This document shows positions 12,564-25,309 of a stretch of 64,000 nucleotides of DNA, piece after piece. Within the stretch, counting starts at the first letter, position 1; each line of letters starts with the position of its first letter. Below the pieces are notes generated by a model. It was given only the letters and a program-made list of their open reading frames with translations, did not search any database and was not told the DNA's origin. Location of the stretch: NCBI RefSeq assembly GCF_905475345.1, contig NC_066586.1, positions 2,107,001-2,171,000 on the forward strand, given 5' to 3'. The position numbers were made by a program, and so were the translations under genes. Origin of the DNA: Vespula vulgaris. Taxonomy: Eukaryota > Arthropoda > Insecta > Hymenoptera > Vespidae.

Positions 12564-14859
12564 CATCACGACATCACCGCTTTGCGCGAACCGTGTCCCC
12601 GGATGAAAGAGGCTCAAACTCACCGCGCCGTAAAATAACATTGTCCCTGCGATAGTAGTAGCGTGGGACGACGAGCGTCGACGAAAGTAGGTGGGGAGGT
12701 TGTGGACTAACGGAGTCCAGAACGCCTCAGACACTGTCCTGGGCTAAAACTCGAACGTTTTCTTTATTTTCTGTTATGAACTCGACGTGGTACTTACGTT
12801 AAGTACTACAGAGGCGACGGGAACTGCCTCGTCGAGATCGAACGAACGGTAGAGGGAGGGAAAAATGGAACTGAAAAGAACACCAATGGATTTTACGTTA
12901 TCTTGGAAAATAACTTGGAGTATCGCTGCCTTGATTTTTTCGAATATGCCAAAGCATCGTCTACTGATTTTTGCTTTTTGTGCTTTTTTTTTCTTCTTAT
13001 CGAACGTTCACTTTTGCTTGAATTTATTCGATCTATTATAATATATCTTTCATTTTCTTTCGACTCAAAAATAATTTATGAGAAATTATTTTTTACGCGT
13101 CGATATTATCAGAAAATCTTGAAGAACTTCCTCAGTCCGCACAAACTTGTCCAGAGAGTTAGACGCGAAGGGAGTGGTGCGTTCTACGACACCCCAACCG
13201 AAACGAAGGGTCCTCGGATGTGGTAGTGGGTAGAGATTATGGCGAGACAAGCAATATTAAGCGACCAGGAACAAAAAGACGATCCTCCACGCTGGATTAG
13301 CAGCGATGCACCGCGTTGTCCCGTGAAATTGATACGCGAGTTGCTTTTTAACGCGGCCACGAATCTTCGTGGAAGAGTACGCTGGAAATATTCGGTGATT
13401 TAGATAACTCGAGTCCTACGGAACAAAAGGATACGATTTGTAACTGGGGTTGACTCGCTATGTAGAACTATTAAACACAAGACAACGTGAATAATTATAT
13501 CGATGATTTTATTCTTTACCTTAAGAAAATATTTCCTCTTCTTCTTTTTCTTCTTCTTCTTTGTTTTTCTTTTACTTTTGTTTTTTTCTTTTTTTTTTTT
13601 AATTTCATTCATACATATTTTACTGTTAAGAGAAAAAAGCTTGATTTCTCGAAATAATCCAAAAGGGTTAAAGCTAGTTTGGTAGCCGATAGACCAAGAT
13701 CCACCATCAGTGATAGCAAGGAAAAATTGAAGAAGGAGAGAAAAGTCTTGCCCTTTTTATTAGATCACAGCGACTGTGACCAAGCTGTACGTTCAACTTG
13801 ACTCGGTCACTCGGCTCCTGTCCGAGCGTATAAATGTCTCCGCGCCTTATTCCGAGCCGCCCCTCTTTTTCCGACCGACCCTTCAGGCACTTTTTTACGT
13901 CACCACGAGGAGTCAAGCGTCTCGACGTTATTTTATCGGGCAACGTGTTCCTTTCGGGTTCTCAATTTCATTCCGATTTATGTTTCGTGTCTGCTGATGC
14001 GTTAGTTCGTTCATAGAACGCATAATCTCTTCTTTGTTGAAATGTACTTTTGTGTACGATTGATTAAATAAAGAAATAAAAAAAAAATAGACAAACAAAC
14101 AAACACATAAACGAACAAACAAATTTAACAGGATCGATATTGATATCTTAAGATTGTTGTAATTAGAAACAGTCAAAAAGAATTGCTTGCTCTTTTGTCT
14201 ATTGTGAAATTTTGACGATGAAAAATAAGTTTATATTATAGACTGCAACGATAGAGAATCCTCGATAAAAAATATCATTTTATTTTCGAACCTTGGTAAT
14301 AGATTGTCCATATAGATCGGCACCTTTCCTGCGTCGCTTATTGCATCGACACTGCCTTCGTCGCAATTAGATTTTGCGTTCCATCTGAGACACTGAAGAG
14401 ACCCTCCGGCCTTCCGTCCTGCCTAGCCGTCAATAAAACAATTCGCTGACCTGAATTGGCCCCATTGCCTTGGAAAGAATGACTTTCGAGGCGAAAGTTC
14501 TACCTCTTGAAATATTAGACGCGATTCGCTTGGGGTCTACTCGAAAGAGAAGGTTAGCCTTAGAATTGGTCGATAAAAATGAGATTTTAAAAATGGAACG
14601 TCGTAAAAAAAAAGAGAAAAAAGGAAAAGAAAAAAGAACTCAGTTCCCCCGATGAAATTTTTTAATCTTTAATTTAAAGAAATTGTTTAAGGAAAGAAAA
14701 TTTTCATCGGAAATTTGTTCATTATCATTGATAATAATTTTCGTCATTGCTAAAAGTACGACGATAATAAATTATTATTATTTAGTTTAGAAAGAGGGGT
14801 TCGGGGTAAGTCGAAGTAGCCACGAAACTGGATCTAGGATTCTTATCTGTCCATAAAGC
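12564..14859. other. Non-coding DNA
   Basis: GC-richer 12580-12740 and 13160-13380, pyrimidine-rich 13530-13605, and a GACTCGGTCACTCGG-containing patch at 13800-13930. Frames are compositional. Confidence 0.5.
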
Positions 14860-14960
14860 TTAATCCCTAGACGCAGAGGCGCGCGCTCGTGCGCTAAAAA
14901 GTATTTTATGAGCTGCTTATACGTTTCAGCGGTCACCCTGACACCGAATCCAATTTTCCC
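14860..14960. promoter_or_regulatory. Island with an imperfect IR3 nuclear-receptor-like site
   Basis: GGTCA-CCC-TGAC at 14931-14942 resembles the inverted repeat with a 3-bp spacer bound by steroid-type nuclear receptors, with one arm base mismatched. TTTTATGAG at 14914 resembles an Abd-B/caudal-type core. Motif evidence only. Confidence 0.2.
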
Positions 14961-15459
14961 GATAGGATCTTTAGTAGGGATCAGGTGTTAGAGGTCTAAA
15001 GTTCTCTCCTTTGAAAACTCTTCTTCGCGCGCCGACTGACAAACTCGCACGATCGTCGATCAATCGATTCACCCTATTTCACGGACTCTTGCTCGGATAT
15101 CGTTCCATGTTGTCGGATTTAAATATATATCTGTACCTCCTTCTCACATTTATTAGATACCTAAATCTTTTCGATCCTGAAATACTTGTGTGTAACTTGC
15201 CATTATTTTATTTTTCTGTTTTTCTTTTCTTTTTCTTTTTCTTTCATATTAGAAATAGATAAATGAAATGCTTCGATTCTAGATAATTTATATAGTATCT
15301 TTTCTTTTCATCGATTATTTTTTATTTAACCGATAAATTCGTAATCGTTTGGCGAACCGAATAACGTCGATGGTTTTATCCGTTCTCCAAGTTATATTAC
15401 CATATTTTAATATTTCTCTTGGCGTCTTCTAAACGCGGGACAGATAAAATGCTTTACGG

Positions 15460-15665
15460 CGTCGAGGAATTAACCCTTGATTTCCGCGCATTACTCTCGG
15501 GCGTAGAGTCTACCGGGAGATAAAGGGGTGGTTCCTTCCTTACTATCTCCGTGGCATAATGGCCGACGAAGAAGGGTACCGTTCATCGCGAGATATAATG
15601 GAGCCACGTCGCGCTCCCGTACGACATGTACACCCACGATTTATGGTTTCTTTTATTTAGAGAAA
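15460..15665. promoter_or_regulatory. Unique GC-richer island
   Basis: Microsatellite-free sequence with GATAATGG/ATAATGG-type and TTTATGG elements (caudal/Hox-like) at 15640-15647, bounded by AT-rich DNA on the left and a (CT)n tract on the right. It has no coding signal. Confidence 0.2.
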
Positions 15666-16012
15666 TAATGGAGCAAAGTTAGCGTGAAGCCTGTACTCTC
15701 TCTCTCTCTCTCTCTTTCACTCTCTCTTGAACCGTCAGTTTTACACTTTGAAACTAACGAGCTGTCATTGTCTCGTTGGCTACTATTTTCGAAAGAAGAT
15801 CGAAAGGAAATTTTTGTTTTATTCGTAGATAAAACAGAAACTATAATGATTAAAATTTGCTTCGTTCTCTCTCTCTCTTTTTGATTTAAATTTTAATTTT
15901 GTTTTTGCCAGACACGTTCGATCGCATCTGTGACGTTTCATAGACTACTCGATTTCGACACCTTGCATTTCTCATCTCAGGAAGGGAGAGAGAGAAAGAC
16001 AGAGACAGAGAC

Positions 16013-16017
<5 letters not shown>

Positions 16018-16055
<38 letters not shown>
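16018..16055. repeat. (GA)n microsatellite
   Basis: About 19 pure units inside a longer imperfect purine tract (15980-16075). Confidence 0.97.
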
Positions 16056-16060
<5 letters not shown>

Positions 16061-16230
16061 GGAGAGAGAGAGATAGGGTGCGAAGGTCCGTCGAGTCGGT
16101 ATCAATATTCATCAGCGTCCTATGTTCGGCGGGTTCAAATTCCTAGGATTATCCGGAAACTTCACGTTGCTCCCTCCTCTCCATCCTTGTGCAATACTCG
16201 TAGCAGCGCAAAGCGAGAACAAACGCGAGA

Positions 16231-16320
16231 GTGAGAGAGTAAGAGAGAGAGAGAGAGATAGAGAGAGAGAAATAGATAGATAGACATATATGTATATATA
16301 TATATAGAGAGAGAGAGAGA
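16231..16320. repeat. Composite (GA)n/(TAGA)n/(AT)n tract
   Basis: Mixed simple repeats directly abutting the CRE island on its left. Confidence 0.95.
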
Positions 16321-16510
16321 TGCCTGGCATTCGCCGTGATGCTCCACCGCGGGATTCTAATCCGGGTACGCGGGCGTGTGTGACGTCATATTGCATAACA
16401 ATTAATCAAGGTGCGATAACAGCTAGCCGTTGCGACGGAGTGGGAAACCCTGATAATCATTTCACCAGGCAGCTTAAAGTGCCACTAGTTAACGCTAAGC
16501 CGATTTAAAA
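16321..16510. promoter_or_regulatory. CRE-containing island bounded by (GA)n and (CT)n
   Basis: A perfect CRE palindrome TGACGTCA occupies 16381-16388, followed within 30 bp by AATTAATC and later by GATAATCATTT (homeodomain-like). The island sits exactly between a (GA)n tract ending at 16320 and a (CT)n tract starting near 16551. It is a candidate CREB/ATF-responsive enhancer; function is inferred. Confidence 0.35.
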
Positions 16511-16550
16511 GCGATTTAATATCCGGAATATTATACCTAGATTTCTCTTG

Positions 16551-16626
16551 CTTTCTCTCTCTCTCTCTCTCTCTCTCCGTCTCTGTCTCTGTGTCTCTCT
16601 CTCTCTCTCTCTATCTGTCTCTCTCA
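16551..16626. repeat. Imperfect (CT)n tract
   Basis: CT repeats with GTCT interruptions, flanking the CRE island on its right. Confidence 0.95.
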
Positions 16627-17495
16627 GTTTCTCTTCTATTCATTTCTCCTATCGGTCATCAGATTACGAAGGTGATTCTTTTCGTCTACCATTCTTCTTC
16701 TTATTTTACATAGTACCAGAGAGTAATATTTCGAACGTTGTACGAAAATGTGAATTCGGAATGGTAGAAGAAAGATTTCAAATATCTTTGAACGTTCGAA
16801 GGTAAATACATACGTAAGAAAAATCGATAAGAAAATAAATGTTATTATTTAGGAGACATCGTCGTAGGTAATGTTTTTATATTACGTATATTCTAATGTT
16901 TATATTAAATAGTATTATTTTTCACGTTACGACATCTGCCAGAGTTCTCGATGTAAACAATGACGAATATAACGCGTAAAATAAACATTTTAGGTTTAGT
17001 CCGATTTCTACTTTCGACTCGAACGGAACTGCGTAGCTCTGTAAATCTCGAGAATTCAGAAAGTAAGTATGTAACTATATTCGATTGATTAATAACTGAA
17101 ACTAAGAACTTTCCAACTTCTGTTTATTACGTATCGTAAGTTGAACGAAACGATATTTATCTATAGCGCAGTCAGCTTAATAAATATTATTTTTCAAACA
17201 AACTACCGAAGCTCTCTCTCTCTATCTCGTTCGTTCTCTCTTTCTCGTGGAATCGTGCGAATCGAGAGCAAAGTTTTTTTCCTTTAGATTGAGAGTTTTC
17301 ATCGAATCGGAGTTTCATAGGAGTTGGCCGAGGGAACTGGTGGCCGGAAGCCAAACACACTTTTCTTTCATCTCCTGCTGTGTATCAAAACGTCCTGTCG
17401 GAGATGCGGCCCAATCCGAACGCGGATTTTCCGATATCGTCCTAGCGAGAAATGTGTAGATATCTACCTCCGTTATCATCTCTTTTTTCTTTACG

Positions 17496-17535
<40 letters not shown>

Positions 17536-17640
17536 TAGCATCTATATAAAAAAATAAAACAACAATGAAAGAATTCTTTTGAATATATTTAAAAATATCT
17601 ATCTATTTCTCGAATCATCTTTCACTATTATCATCGATAC
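16627..17640. other. Non-coding DNA
   Basis: AT-rich unique sequence with a GC-richer patch at 17300-17460 and a GA microsatellite. No gene signal. Confidence 0.55.
17501..17531. repeat. (GA)n microsatellite
   Basis: About 15 pure units. Confidence 0.97.
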
Positions 17641-17790
17641 TAGACTAGGGTACCCGACATCGTACTACTAATAAGTGGTGGCACCAGCCACATGCTAATG
17701 CATAATGCCGTTCAAACAACTGTTTAAGCAGTCCCAAGTTAAGTGCACCCTATTCTTTCCTCGAAGTTCGCCACCCTGCCTACTCTCGCT
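17641..17790. promoter_or_regulatory. Island with POU, E-box and NK-2-type motifs
   Basis: CATGCTAATGCATAATGCC (17691-17709) holds the ATGCTAAT octamer plus an overlapping TAATGCAT. CAACTG (an E-box) follows at 17717-17722, then TTAAGTG (17739-17745), the NK-2 homeodomain core. The density of developmental-factor cores in unique sequence suggests an enhancer. Confidence 0.35.
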
Positions 17791-19539
17791 CGGATTTTCG
17801 AACGACAGGATTTATTTTGTCCAGCGAATGAATCGAAAGCGATAGCGTTTTACATATGTTCGTTATAAGCGAAATATTTTAGAAATATTACTACGAATTC
17901 GTATTACGTATTATGTATGCCTTAGTGGATTTAATATTATTATTGTTCGTTCGATTACAATTTTAATAATACAATGTTTATTTTTGTTAAGCAGATAACC
18001 TTTGGTGCCACACGAAATTATATCTTTTTCTTTCACAGGAAAGTGATCGTTTCGTTTGTTGTGTCTTGTTTATATTTATTTTGTTTATATAGTATAAATG
18101 TATTCGAATTAAATTTTGATGTTATTTCGAGCCAAGTGAATTGCGAGAAGGTGACAATAATTTTACAACCTTGCGTATGCGTATATCCCATTTTCGTAGG
18201 ATGCTGATTGAGGACAGATGCACGAGTAGGGGCACTGTACGGTATAGATGAGGGTACCGAAAGACAGAAAGAGAGAAAGTACAACGACCCCCTCCCTCGA
18301 AAATACAATAGCGCACTGGCTCTCTTTAGCTTGGCCATAGGCGACCCGAAAATCACTCGTCTATGACAAAGAACCGTGTTCGCGCTGCCGCAAATATGTT
18401 GTAAATATCCGAAGCTGAGAGCGTCTTTCAACGAGCCAAATATACAAAGATATTTACTTATAAACTTCCGAGTTAGCCGCATTTAATATTAAAACGTATA
18501 AATTTTAGGGATTCTGCCAAAGAAATTAAAAAAATTTTTAATAAAAATACGGAATAAAGATAAAAATAATCGAAAAAATTGTAGAGGAGACAAGAACGTA
18601 GAAAAACAATAATTGCAGTAAAATATGAAAAATTGCGGTAGAGAGCGTTTTGATCGAGTCAGAAGTCTGTTTCGTTTCCATAAAATCTGGTGCTCGCACG
18701 ACCGACCAAAATCCTAATTAAACGGCAGATTCGAATCGTCCTCCCCAAACCTCCTCCCCCGCCCTCTCCCTTTTACTCTCCTCGTACAAGCTTAATCCCG
18801 GGAAAGCGCCGATAATATCGAACTATACGCTGAGTTAATTAAATTAAAATACTCGTATAATAGCGTGCCAGATGGCATGGCCAGAACACATAACTTGGTA
18901 TCGAAGAGGGCTACCCCTCCCTCCTTTTGACTATCGTCCTCTCCATCCCTTCTCTACCCTTACGAACGCTATAATACGTAACTCGTTTGGCCTTGCAGGT
19001 TGACAAAAAAGCAAAGGGGCGGAACTGTCGCTGGATTTCGCTTGGCCAAAGCGTTTAGGGGAACTTTTGGCTACTTTTCGCAAGACACTTTTAGGAGTCT
19101 CTTGACCTCTTAGTTTTATACAATTTTTTCTTATTACCAAGACTATATGTATATATAATATATATATTATATATATATGTATATATATATATATTATATA
19201 TCATATATGCATATGTATTCTTTGTTCTCAAATTCGCATACTTTTAAGAAATTATTCGAAAGCACGAAAAAGATATTCAGAAAAGTATAATACATATATA
19301 CATGTTATAAGATAAAATATTAATATTATCCCATTGTATAACTTATGTATTCGTTGTTTATATCTTCCTTTTTAAAAATTCTTCTTTGTCTTAGAATAAA
19401 AATAAGAATGTAATACAAGTGATCCAGTTGATAGGTATTATCGATACGATAAATCTTAGATACGAGCAAACCGATAAGCCGAAGATGATTACCTATTTAC
19501 CAATGACAATCGAATGGTTATTTAGTTTCATGGGGTGAG
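17791..19539. other. Non-coding DNA
   Basis: Contains the unique island at 18280-18480, a C-rich patch 18740-18780 and a long AT-alternating tract 19144-19215. No gene signal. Confidence 0.5.
18280..18480. other. Unique island, function unknown
   Basis: GC-richer, microsatellite-free sequence. A 149-codon minus-strand frame crosses it but runs into AT-rich hydrophobic nonsense at one end and has no family motif. GGCCATAGG and GCAAATATG elements are present. Confidence 0.2.
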
Positions 19540-19720
19540 AATCGAACCGCAGTTTAGTATTACGGATGCCCAAGGCAGGTCGTTAGCGGCGTTGTCGCAA
19601 CATATGCGCTCGGCAGGCTCCATATGGGCCACCATGGACCCAAATCCATAGCCCCAGAAGCTAAAGGACGTACGTGAACAAGGGATCGATACCATTCCGC
19701 TCCTTAATCGGCCTGCTTTG
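19540..19720. promoter_or_regulatory. Island with two CATATG E-boxes 20 bp apart
   Basis: CATATG at 19601-19606 and 19621-19626 are separated by exactly two helical turns in a GC-rich block that ends with GGCTTTATTTCATG (caudal-like TTTAT). CATATG is used by Atonal/Neurogenin/Hand-class bHLH factors. This is of interest because vertebrate PRDM8 partners a bHLH factor, but any link is speculative. Confidence 0.3.
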
Positions 19721-20359
19721 CGGCTTTATTTCATGTTTTCCATGGTTTCGAAAACCATTTTCCATATTTGCAAGAAAAAGAGAGAGGAAGAAGCAAATAG
19801 AGGTAGTCTATTTACTTCTCTTTTAGATATACCTAAGCGTAAATCAATAATACTAATAATTAGAAACGATTATTGCTTGTTAAAACTTATAGAAATTTTA
19901 TGAGAGAGTATAAGAGAGAATGGAAAAGAAAATAGTTAAAGTATTTCTTCGAATAATGTTTATTATAAAATATCTTCTATTAATAAAGTTTTACATGTCA
20001 CGAAAGTATCATGAAATATTAACGAGACAACTACTGTGTATCGTAGTCTCGTTGCGGTTCGCTTATTGCAAAGGAGAGACGGTCAGTGAGATGACTTTAA
20101 ATGCGACCATATGATGAGGGGTTCTAAAAACCTGGTATTTTTCACGAGCATTCAGCGTAGCATAGAAGAGTCCGTCGTTGTAGCGCACCCTCGAAAAACG
20201 AGGACGAGCTTGGTGCAGCAAGTGCGTGAATGGTGTAGGACTATCGCGAAGGCGAAGAAGAGCGAGAGAGCCCCTACAGAGAGAACGAGAGAGCGAAAGA
20301 GATAGATAGAGAGAGAAAGGGAGAGAGAGAGAGAGAGAAGAGAGAGTACGGGCAGCAAG

Positions 20360-20610
20360 CAGGTTGACTAGCTTTGTCCATGGTCGATGATGACGATGGG
20401 GTCGGTCTCCGCACAGATGGGCCGCTAATCTCATTGAAAACTCATGAGGACTCTCAGGGGCACCGAGGGGGTTGTAGCTTGAACCCTGGCCTGGAAGGCT
20501 TCTCTATGGGTTCTTGCATGTGGGCCAAGCACCGTGCCAACCACCATATGTCCTCTGTATATGCATACGTAGACGAGATCGCGCGTGGCATGTGCCATCG
20601 AGCTATGTAG
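20360..20610. other. GC-rich unique stretch with a weak plus-strand frame
   Basis: A 78-codon plus-strand frame is rich in Gly, His and Met with no motif. The DNA is unique and GC-rich, with repeated TGGCATGTGCCA-like inverted elements (20585-20597 reads GGCATGTGCC). I favour regulatory DNA over coding. Confidence 0.2.
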
Positions 20611-21047
20611 CTTTTACGGATGAACTTTTCTACCTAGATTATTTTGACTCGGTCTTTTTCTCACTATTTCTTTCTTTCTTCTTTCTTCTTTTCTTTTTTC
20701 CTTTTTTCTCGCTGGCACATCAGAGTCCATACAGGCAGCCGACGGAAGTGCTCCTGAAGCTTTTCCAACGGATACTCTTCCGAATATTATACATATACAT
20801 ATTTAAGGTTGCGTGTCCACCATTAAGATCATCGTAGCATAACTCCCTGGTGAGTTGCTTTCTCATGCATATTCCTCGGTTTTAACAAATGCTTCGCTAG
20901 GAACGTCGAGATGGTTAGAGAAAGGGCTACGAAAGAAAGGCGGCTAAGAGGAAAAGAGAGGGAGAGAACTCCGGCACGCACTCTCCAGGCATACGGGGTT
21001 GCTTTACGAGCGGACAACTAAGGTATGCTCTGTATTTCGTCCTTGGT

Positions 21048-21080
<33 letters not shown>
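21048..21080. repeat. (CT)n microsatellite
   Basis: About 13 CT units then GTCTCT. Confidence 0.96.
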
Positions 21081-22206
21081 ATCTTCTCTTTCGACCTCTT
21101 CTTCCACCTCCGGCATAGCTGCGGTTTTCGTAATGTGCCCTTTACAACAGGCCGAGCTAAAGCTTACGAAGGAAGGGATTTTATACCCTTAGATATCTCG
21201 GTAGCGATGCACCGACCGTAACCGAGTCCGTCGCAACTCGGTGACTTCGCGATACGCTGCACGTAAACCTCTTTCCACTTTCCAGGCAGATACCAACTGT
21301 CTAGCGCCTTCTTCGCTTTTCCTTCTTTTAATTTCACGCGTTCTTTTTTTTTTCTTTCCTTCTAATCTTTTTATTTCTTTTTTTTTTATACCGACGCGTA
21401 TTTTTTTTATTTTCCTTTTCCTCTTTTCCATTTGCCTAAAAAAATAAATTATTCCTTTAATCGTTACATGAAAATCAAATCGAAAATCTAAATTTGTTGA
21501 GCATTTTTGATATTACGATACAGGTACACATCGGTTCTCTTTATCCCGTACGACGTACCAATAAGATCGAGGAAGAACGCAGGTGTCCGGTTAGTCTAAG
21601 TCAAGACGAAGACGTCAAGATCGGCCGAAAATCGAGACACTCGAACAAATTACATATAGGGACAGACTTAATCTAGGTTTGTTTCTCGAGGGAATGCAAG
21701 GAGAGAATCAAAGTCACATCTGTGAGATTTAGAAGAACGTCACGGCCGTCCTGGATCTCCTCGAGCTAAGATTGATGACGTCTCTAGCGCTTTCTCTCTG
21801 CTCGTTCTCTCAAATACTTCTAGAAAGAGAAGGTCAGAAGGAGGATACGATTTCTGACTGGTGAGAAGTTACCGATTCGCATTAACGAACGTTTCCATAT
21901 TAAACGTTAACGATAGACTATAATTTTCTTCGTTGCACTAAACATCTTATTTCGTTCGTTTTATTAATTCATCTATGATATCGTAATTCGTTTAAAATCG
22001 AATATTTAATCGGGTTTACGTGTCTGGCAACTGTTTCAATAGCAAGAAAAATTCTATTTGAGAATTCGATTCTTCGATATCTCCGAGGAATCGAAGTGCA
22101 AACGAACAAGACGGATCGACGTAAGCGATTAAACGCGTCGTCGAGGTAATCTATTCCGCGTAACGGGAAACAAGTTCTCGGGATGGTGTGAGGAGGTGGA
22201 GAGTGA

Positions 22207-22240
22207 GGGTGTGGGGGTGGAGGTTAGGGGTGGGATGGGG
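22207..22240 (+). other. Predicted G-quadruplex
   Basis: G-tracts at 22207-22209, 22213-22217, 22227-22230, 22232-22234 and 22237-22240; one loop is nine bases and the others short. It lies in a G-rich block opposite a C-rich strand. Confidence 0.55.
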
Positions 22241-22521
22241 ACAGAATCGTCCTGCTAGGTCCTGCGGGGTCTGAGCGTCGTTCATCATTCGTTGGAACGG
22301 CGAAACGCTCGGTAGGTTTGGCTTTTCGGGGCAGAGGAGAAAGATCTGCATAGCGAGTCGGCATCTCGGGACGAGCGAGCTAAGTGCAGGATTATGCAAA
22401 GTAGTGGCCATACAGTATAAAAATACGGAGCGACTCTGCGCCATCTTTTCCGGACCATTCTAATAACTCCCTCTTCGTACACCCTTATTCACCCTCTTTC
22501 TCCTCTTCACCTCCAGTCGTT

Positions 22522-22552
<31 letters not shown>
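22522..22552. repeat. (GTC)n microsatellite
   Basis: About 10 GTC/CGT units, the only long CpG-containing trinucleotide array in the window. Confidence 0.97.
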
Positions 22553-22553
<1 letters not shown>

Positions 22554-22929
22554 CGCAGAACCTTCTTTACCTCTCATTCCTCTCACCCCCGCACAACCAC
22601 CGCTTTGCTCGAATAAGATTTCAGCAAATATAACCGTAAAACTGTCGACGAAGCTGCCGTCTACGTACCAAGTGACTCTCTGAACTCGAAGTTAACGTCA
22701 CATGAAAATACGTTAGCCTCTGTTCTTTGAAAATTTGTCAAACTCTTGAATAAAAGCATGGGTTAGGATTAAAATGAAGATACCGAAGACGCGTCGTTAT
22801 CGATCGAAAACCTTGTCATTAAATACGTATTCCATCCAGTCGATATTTTTTGAGATTCATTCTGAATCGTGTACAATAGGGATGCGTAAATGTATTTAAG
22901 AGCATCTTGATACTCGAATCGAAGTCAGA

Positions 22930-22999
22930 GTACTCTCTCTCTCTTCCTCTCTCTTTTCTCTTTCTCTTCCTCTCTCTCCTCTCTCTCTCTCTCTCTTTC
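22930..22999. repeat. Imperfect (CT)n tract
   Basis: CT repeats interrupted by CC and TTT. Confidence 0.95.
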
Positions 23000-23382
23000 C
23001 CATAGTTATCGATATCGAATCAAATCGGCGTTAACAGAATGTTTTTAAGAGCACTGGACCACATGGCGCGTCTGTAAAACCAGTCATCGCTATGATTAAT
23101 GATTCATGAATATTTAGACGTATCGTTAATTTAGATACATTGTGATTCGTCATCTCTTGAGTATCGCGAACACCTAGTAAAATCTGTAAGTGATCATTGA
23201 AATTTGATCGATTGTCATTTAACATCAGGATCATTTTACGTTCATAAAGAATTATCGCTTAATTAAAGAGTTCTCATTATCTTCTCAAGAATATAGAGAA
23301 TATCCATCTTTCCTCGAGTAACTTTGAAGATACGTTTTAGAAAATCTAGGATCGTTCGAAAGGGAGATCCAAGAGGAAAGAA

Positions 23383-23465
<83 letters not shown>
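23383..23465. repeat. (GA)n tract with periodic AAAG interruptions
   Basis: GA runs broken by GAAAGA at several points, then about 18 pure units. Confidence 0.97.
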
Positions 23466-23469
<4 letters not shown>

Positions 23470-23893
23470 TCTCGCTTAACTTTGGAAAGTAGTCGAGCAA
23501 AGGGCCTCACGTTTTCCGCGAGAAAGGAAGACGCGAGATAGCGCCGTCCGATAAGGCCGCTTGGAAGTCGCATTAATTTTCCTCGTAGCTCGAGCCCCTT
23601 CCCTTTCTTCCCTTTCTCTGTTGCTCCCTTTCTCTTTCGTGAACGTCCTTTCCTCTCGAAGCTTCAGTTAACTTACTCTTCTCTCTCGATGTTTCTGACG
23701 ACGATAGTTGTGGTAGTAGTCACGTTGGTAGAGGACGACCGTACGCAGAAACGTTCCTCCTTGGCATTTAGGTAAGGTATTCACGTAACACATAAGCAAC
23801 GCCACGCGAGCAGCCCACCGTGTGCACAGAGATAAGAGCCAAAGGTGGCATCTTAGCGACACTTCGAATTAAATTCCCGACGGCGAGCACACA

Positions 23894-23895
<2 letters not shown>

Positions 23896-23939
<44 letters not shown>
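23896..23939. repeat. (CT)n microsatellite
   Basis: 22 pure CT units, only about 430 bp from the opposite-sense GA tract at 23383-23465; the two could pair as an inverted repeat. Confidence 0.97.
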
Positions 23940-23942
<3 letters not shown>

Positions 23943-24766
23943 ATTCTCTTGATATCACTGAAACGATATCAACAAGAGGAGGCGGGGACAAACTTCTACA
24001 ACGTGCAAAGGCACTGGTATACATCTTGAATTCAAATTTCGCGCCAGTTCCAAGGGTCGAGTTTATCTCGCGTTCAGTTATGAGTTTAAGTTCCGTCTTA
24101 CGCGAACGATTTTGATAATTATTATATCCGTTCGAACGACAAACAAATTATTTTACATTCTTTTCTTTTTTTCTTTTCGTCCTTCGTTCTTTCTTTCTTT
24201 TTTGTTTCTTTTTTTTTATTCTACAAGTTTTACGAAAAAAATAATCAGACGTTCCGTCGTGAAATAAAAATTTTGACGTTTTAAGACAGAACGTCTCCGA
24301 GAGTTACTCCTTCTGAGAGAAACAGAGGTCCACTTTATATGCATGACCTCGGTAATAAGTCAAGGAATTGCTCGCACGTCCGTAAAATCTAAATCGTCCG
24401 CACTCATCTGAAGAGATCTACGTTCTGTCCCTCTTAGCCGTAGAACGAGGCCGCATACCGTGCTCGGTTATTTTAGCAATCCTCCGAACTCGTTACACAT
24501 TCAATTTATCAGCGACTTGGGGCGAGACAAGGCTCGCTTGAAAATTCCTTAAGCACATTTCCTTTCCTTCGTAATATATATTTATACGTATATCTACATT
24601 TTGTTACTTCGATACGATATGACATCTTTTTGAGTTAATTGAAAATTCGAGAGTAGGACGAAAAGCAACCGAAAAAGAATTGAAATGAATCGAATGAAAT
24701 ATGGTGGGTGCAAGAGCGAGCAGATTTTCAACGGAGTTGCTAAAGCTGTAGGAAAAAGACAGAAAA

Positions 24767-24809
<43 letters not shown>
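24767..24809. repeat. (GA)n microsatellite
   Basis: Mostly pure GA with one AAAG interruption. Confidence 0.96.
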
Positions 24810-24813
<4 letters not shown>

Positions 24814-25309
24814 GATGAAGAGGAAGAAATCGTGTTAATGGTTGATTGATAAACGACCTCTTTTCATCGGCTCTTCATCGGCCGCATATTTATCACCGAA
24901 CTCTTCGGTAACTTCACCGAATCGGCCGCTTCTGTAGAGCTTCTGCCAGCAAAGCGATAAACGTTGGCAAGAGATAGCGGCTTTCGTCGGGAGAGCGAGA
25001 AAAACCGAAATTAATTCATGCGTCTGCGTTCGAACGAATATTCCGTCTTTCAGTTTTATAATCGACGGCGGAATGCAAAACGATTGGACGTGATTAATTT
25101 CAAAACCAACGATTCTACCTTTTATATCGAGACGACGTCGTTATCGATACCATTCGATAAATTTATTAGATAGTCGATGAAAAATAATAAGAACTGACTG
25201 CATCTCGGATCGATGCTCTTTTAATTATATCCACGATGATATCTACGATTTATTTTATTCAATAGGATGGACCACTATATTTCATTGAAATATATTAATT
25301 CGTACATTC

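Larger units (their letters stand above)
20611..25309. other. Non-coding DNA with several microsatellites
   Basis: Unique sequence is interleaved with the GA/CT/GTC arrays and the G-quadruplex listed separately. A GC-richer block 23680-23890 contains a GATAAG core. No supportable frame. Confidence 0.5.

Noticed and set aside
19531..19542. tRNA-like T-loop (minus strand GGTTCGATTCTC)
   Set aside because: The flanking bases cannot form a T stem and no anticodon or acceptor arm is present.
20585..20597. Possible p53-like or palindromic element GGCATGTGCC
   Set aside because: Only a single half-site-like element; insufficient without a partner.
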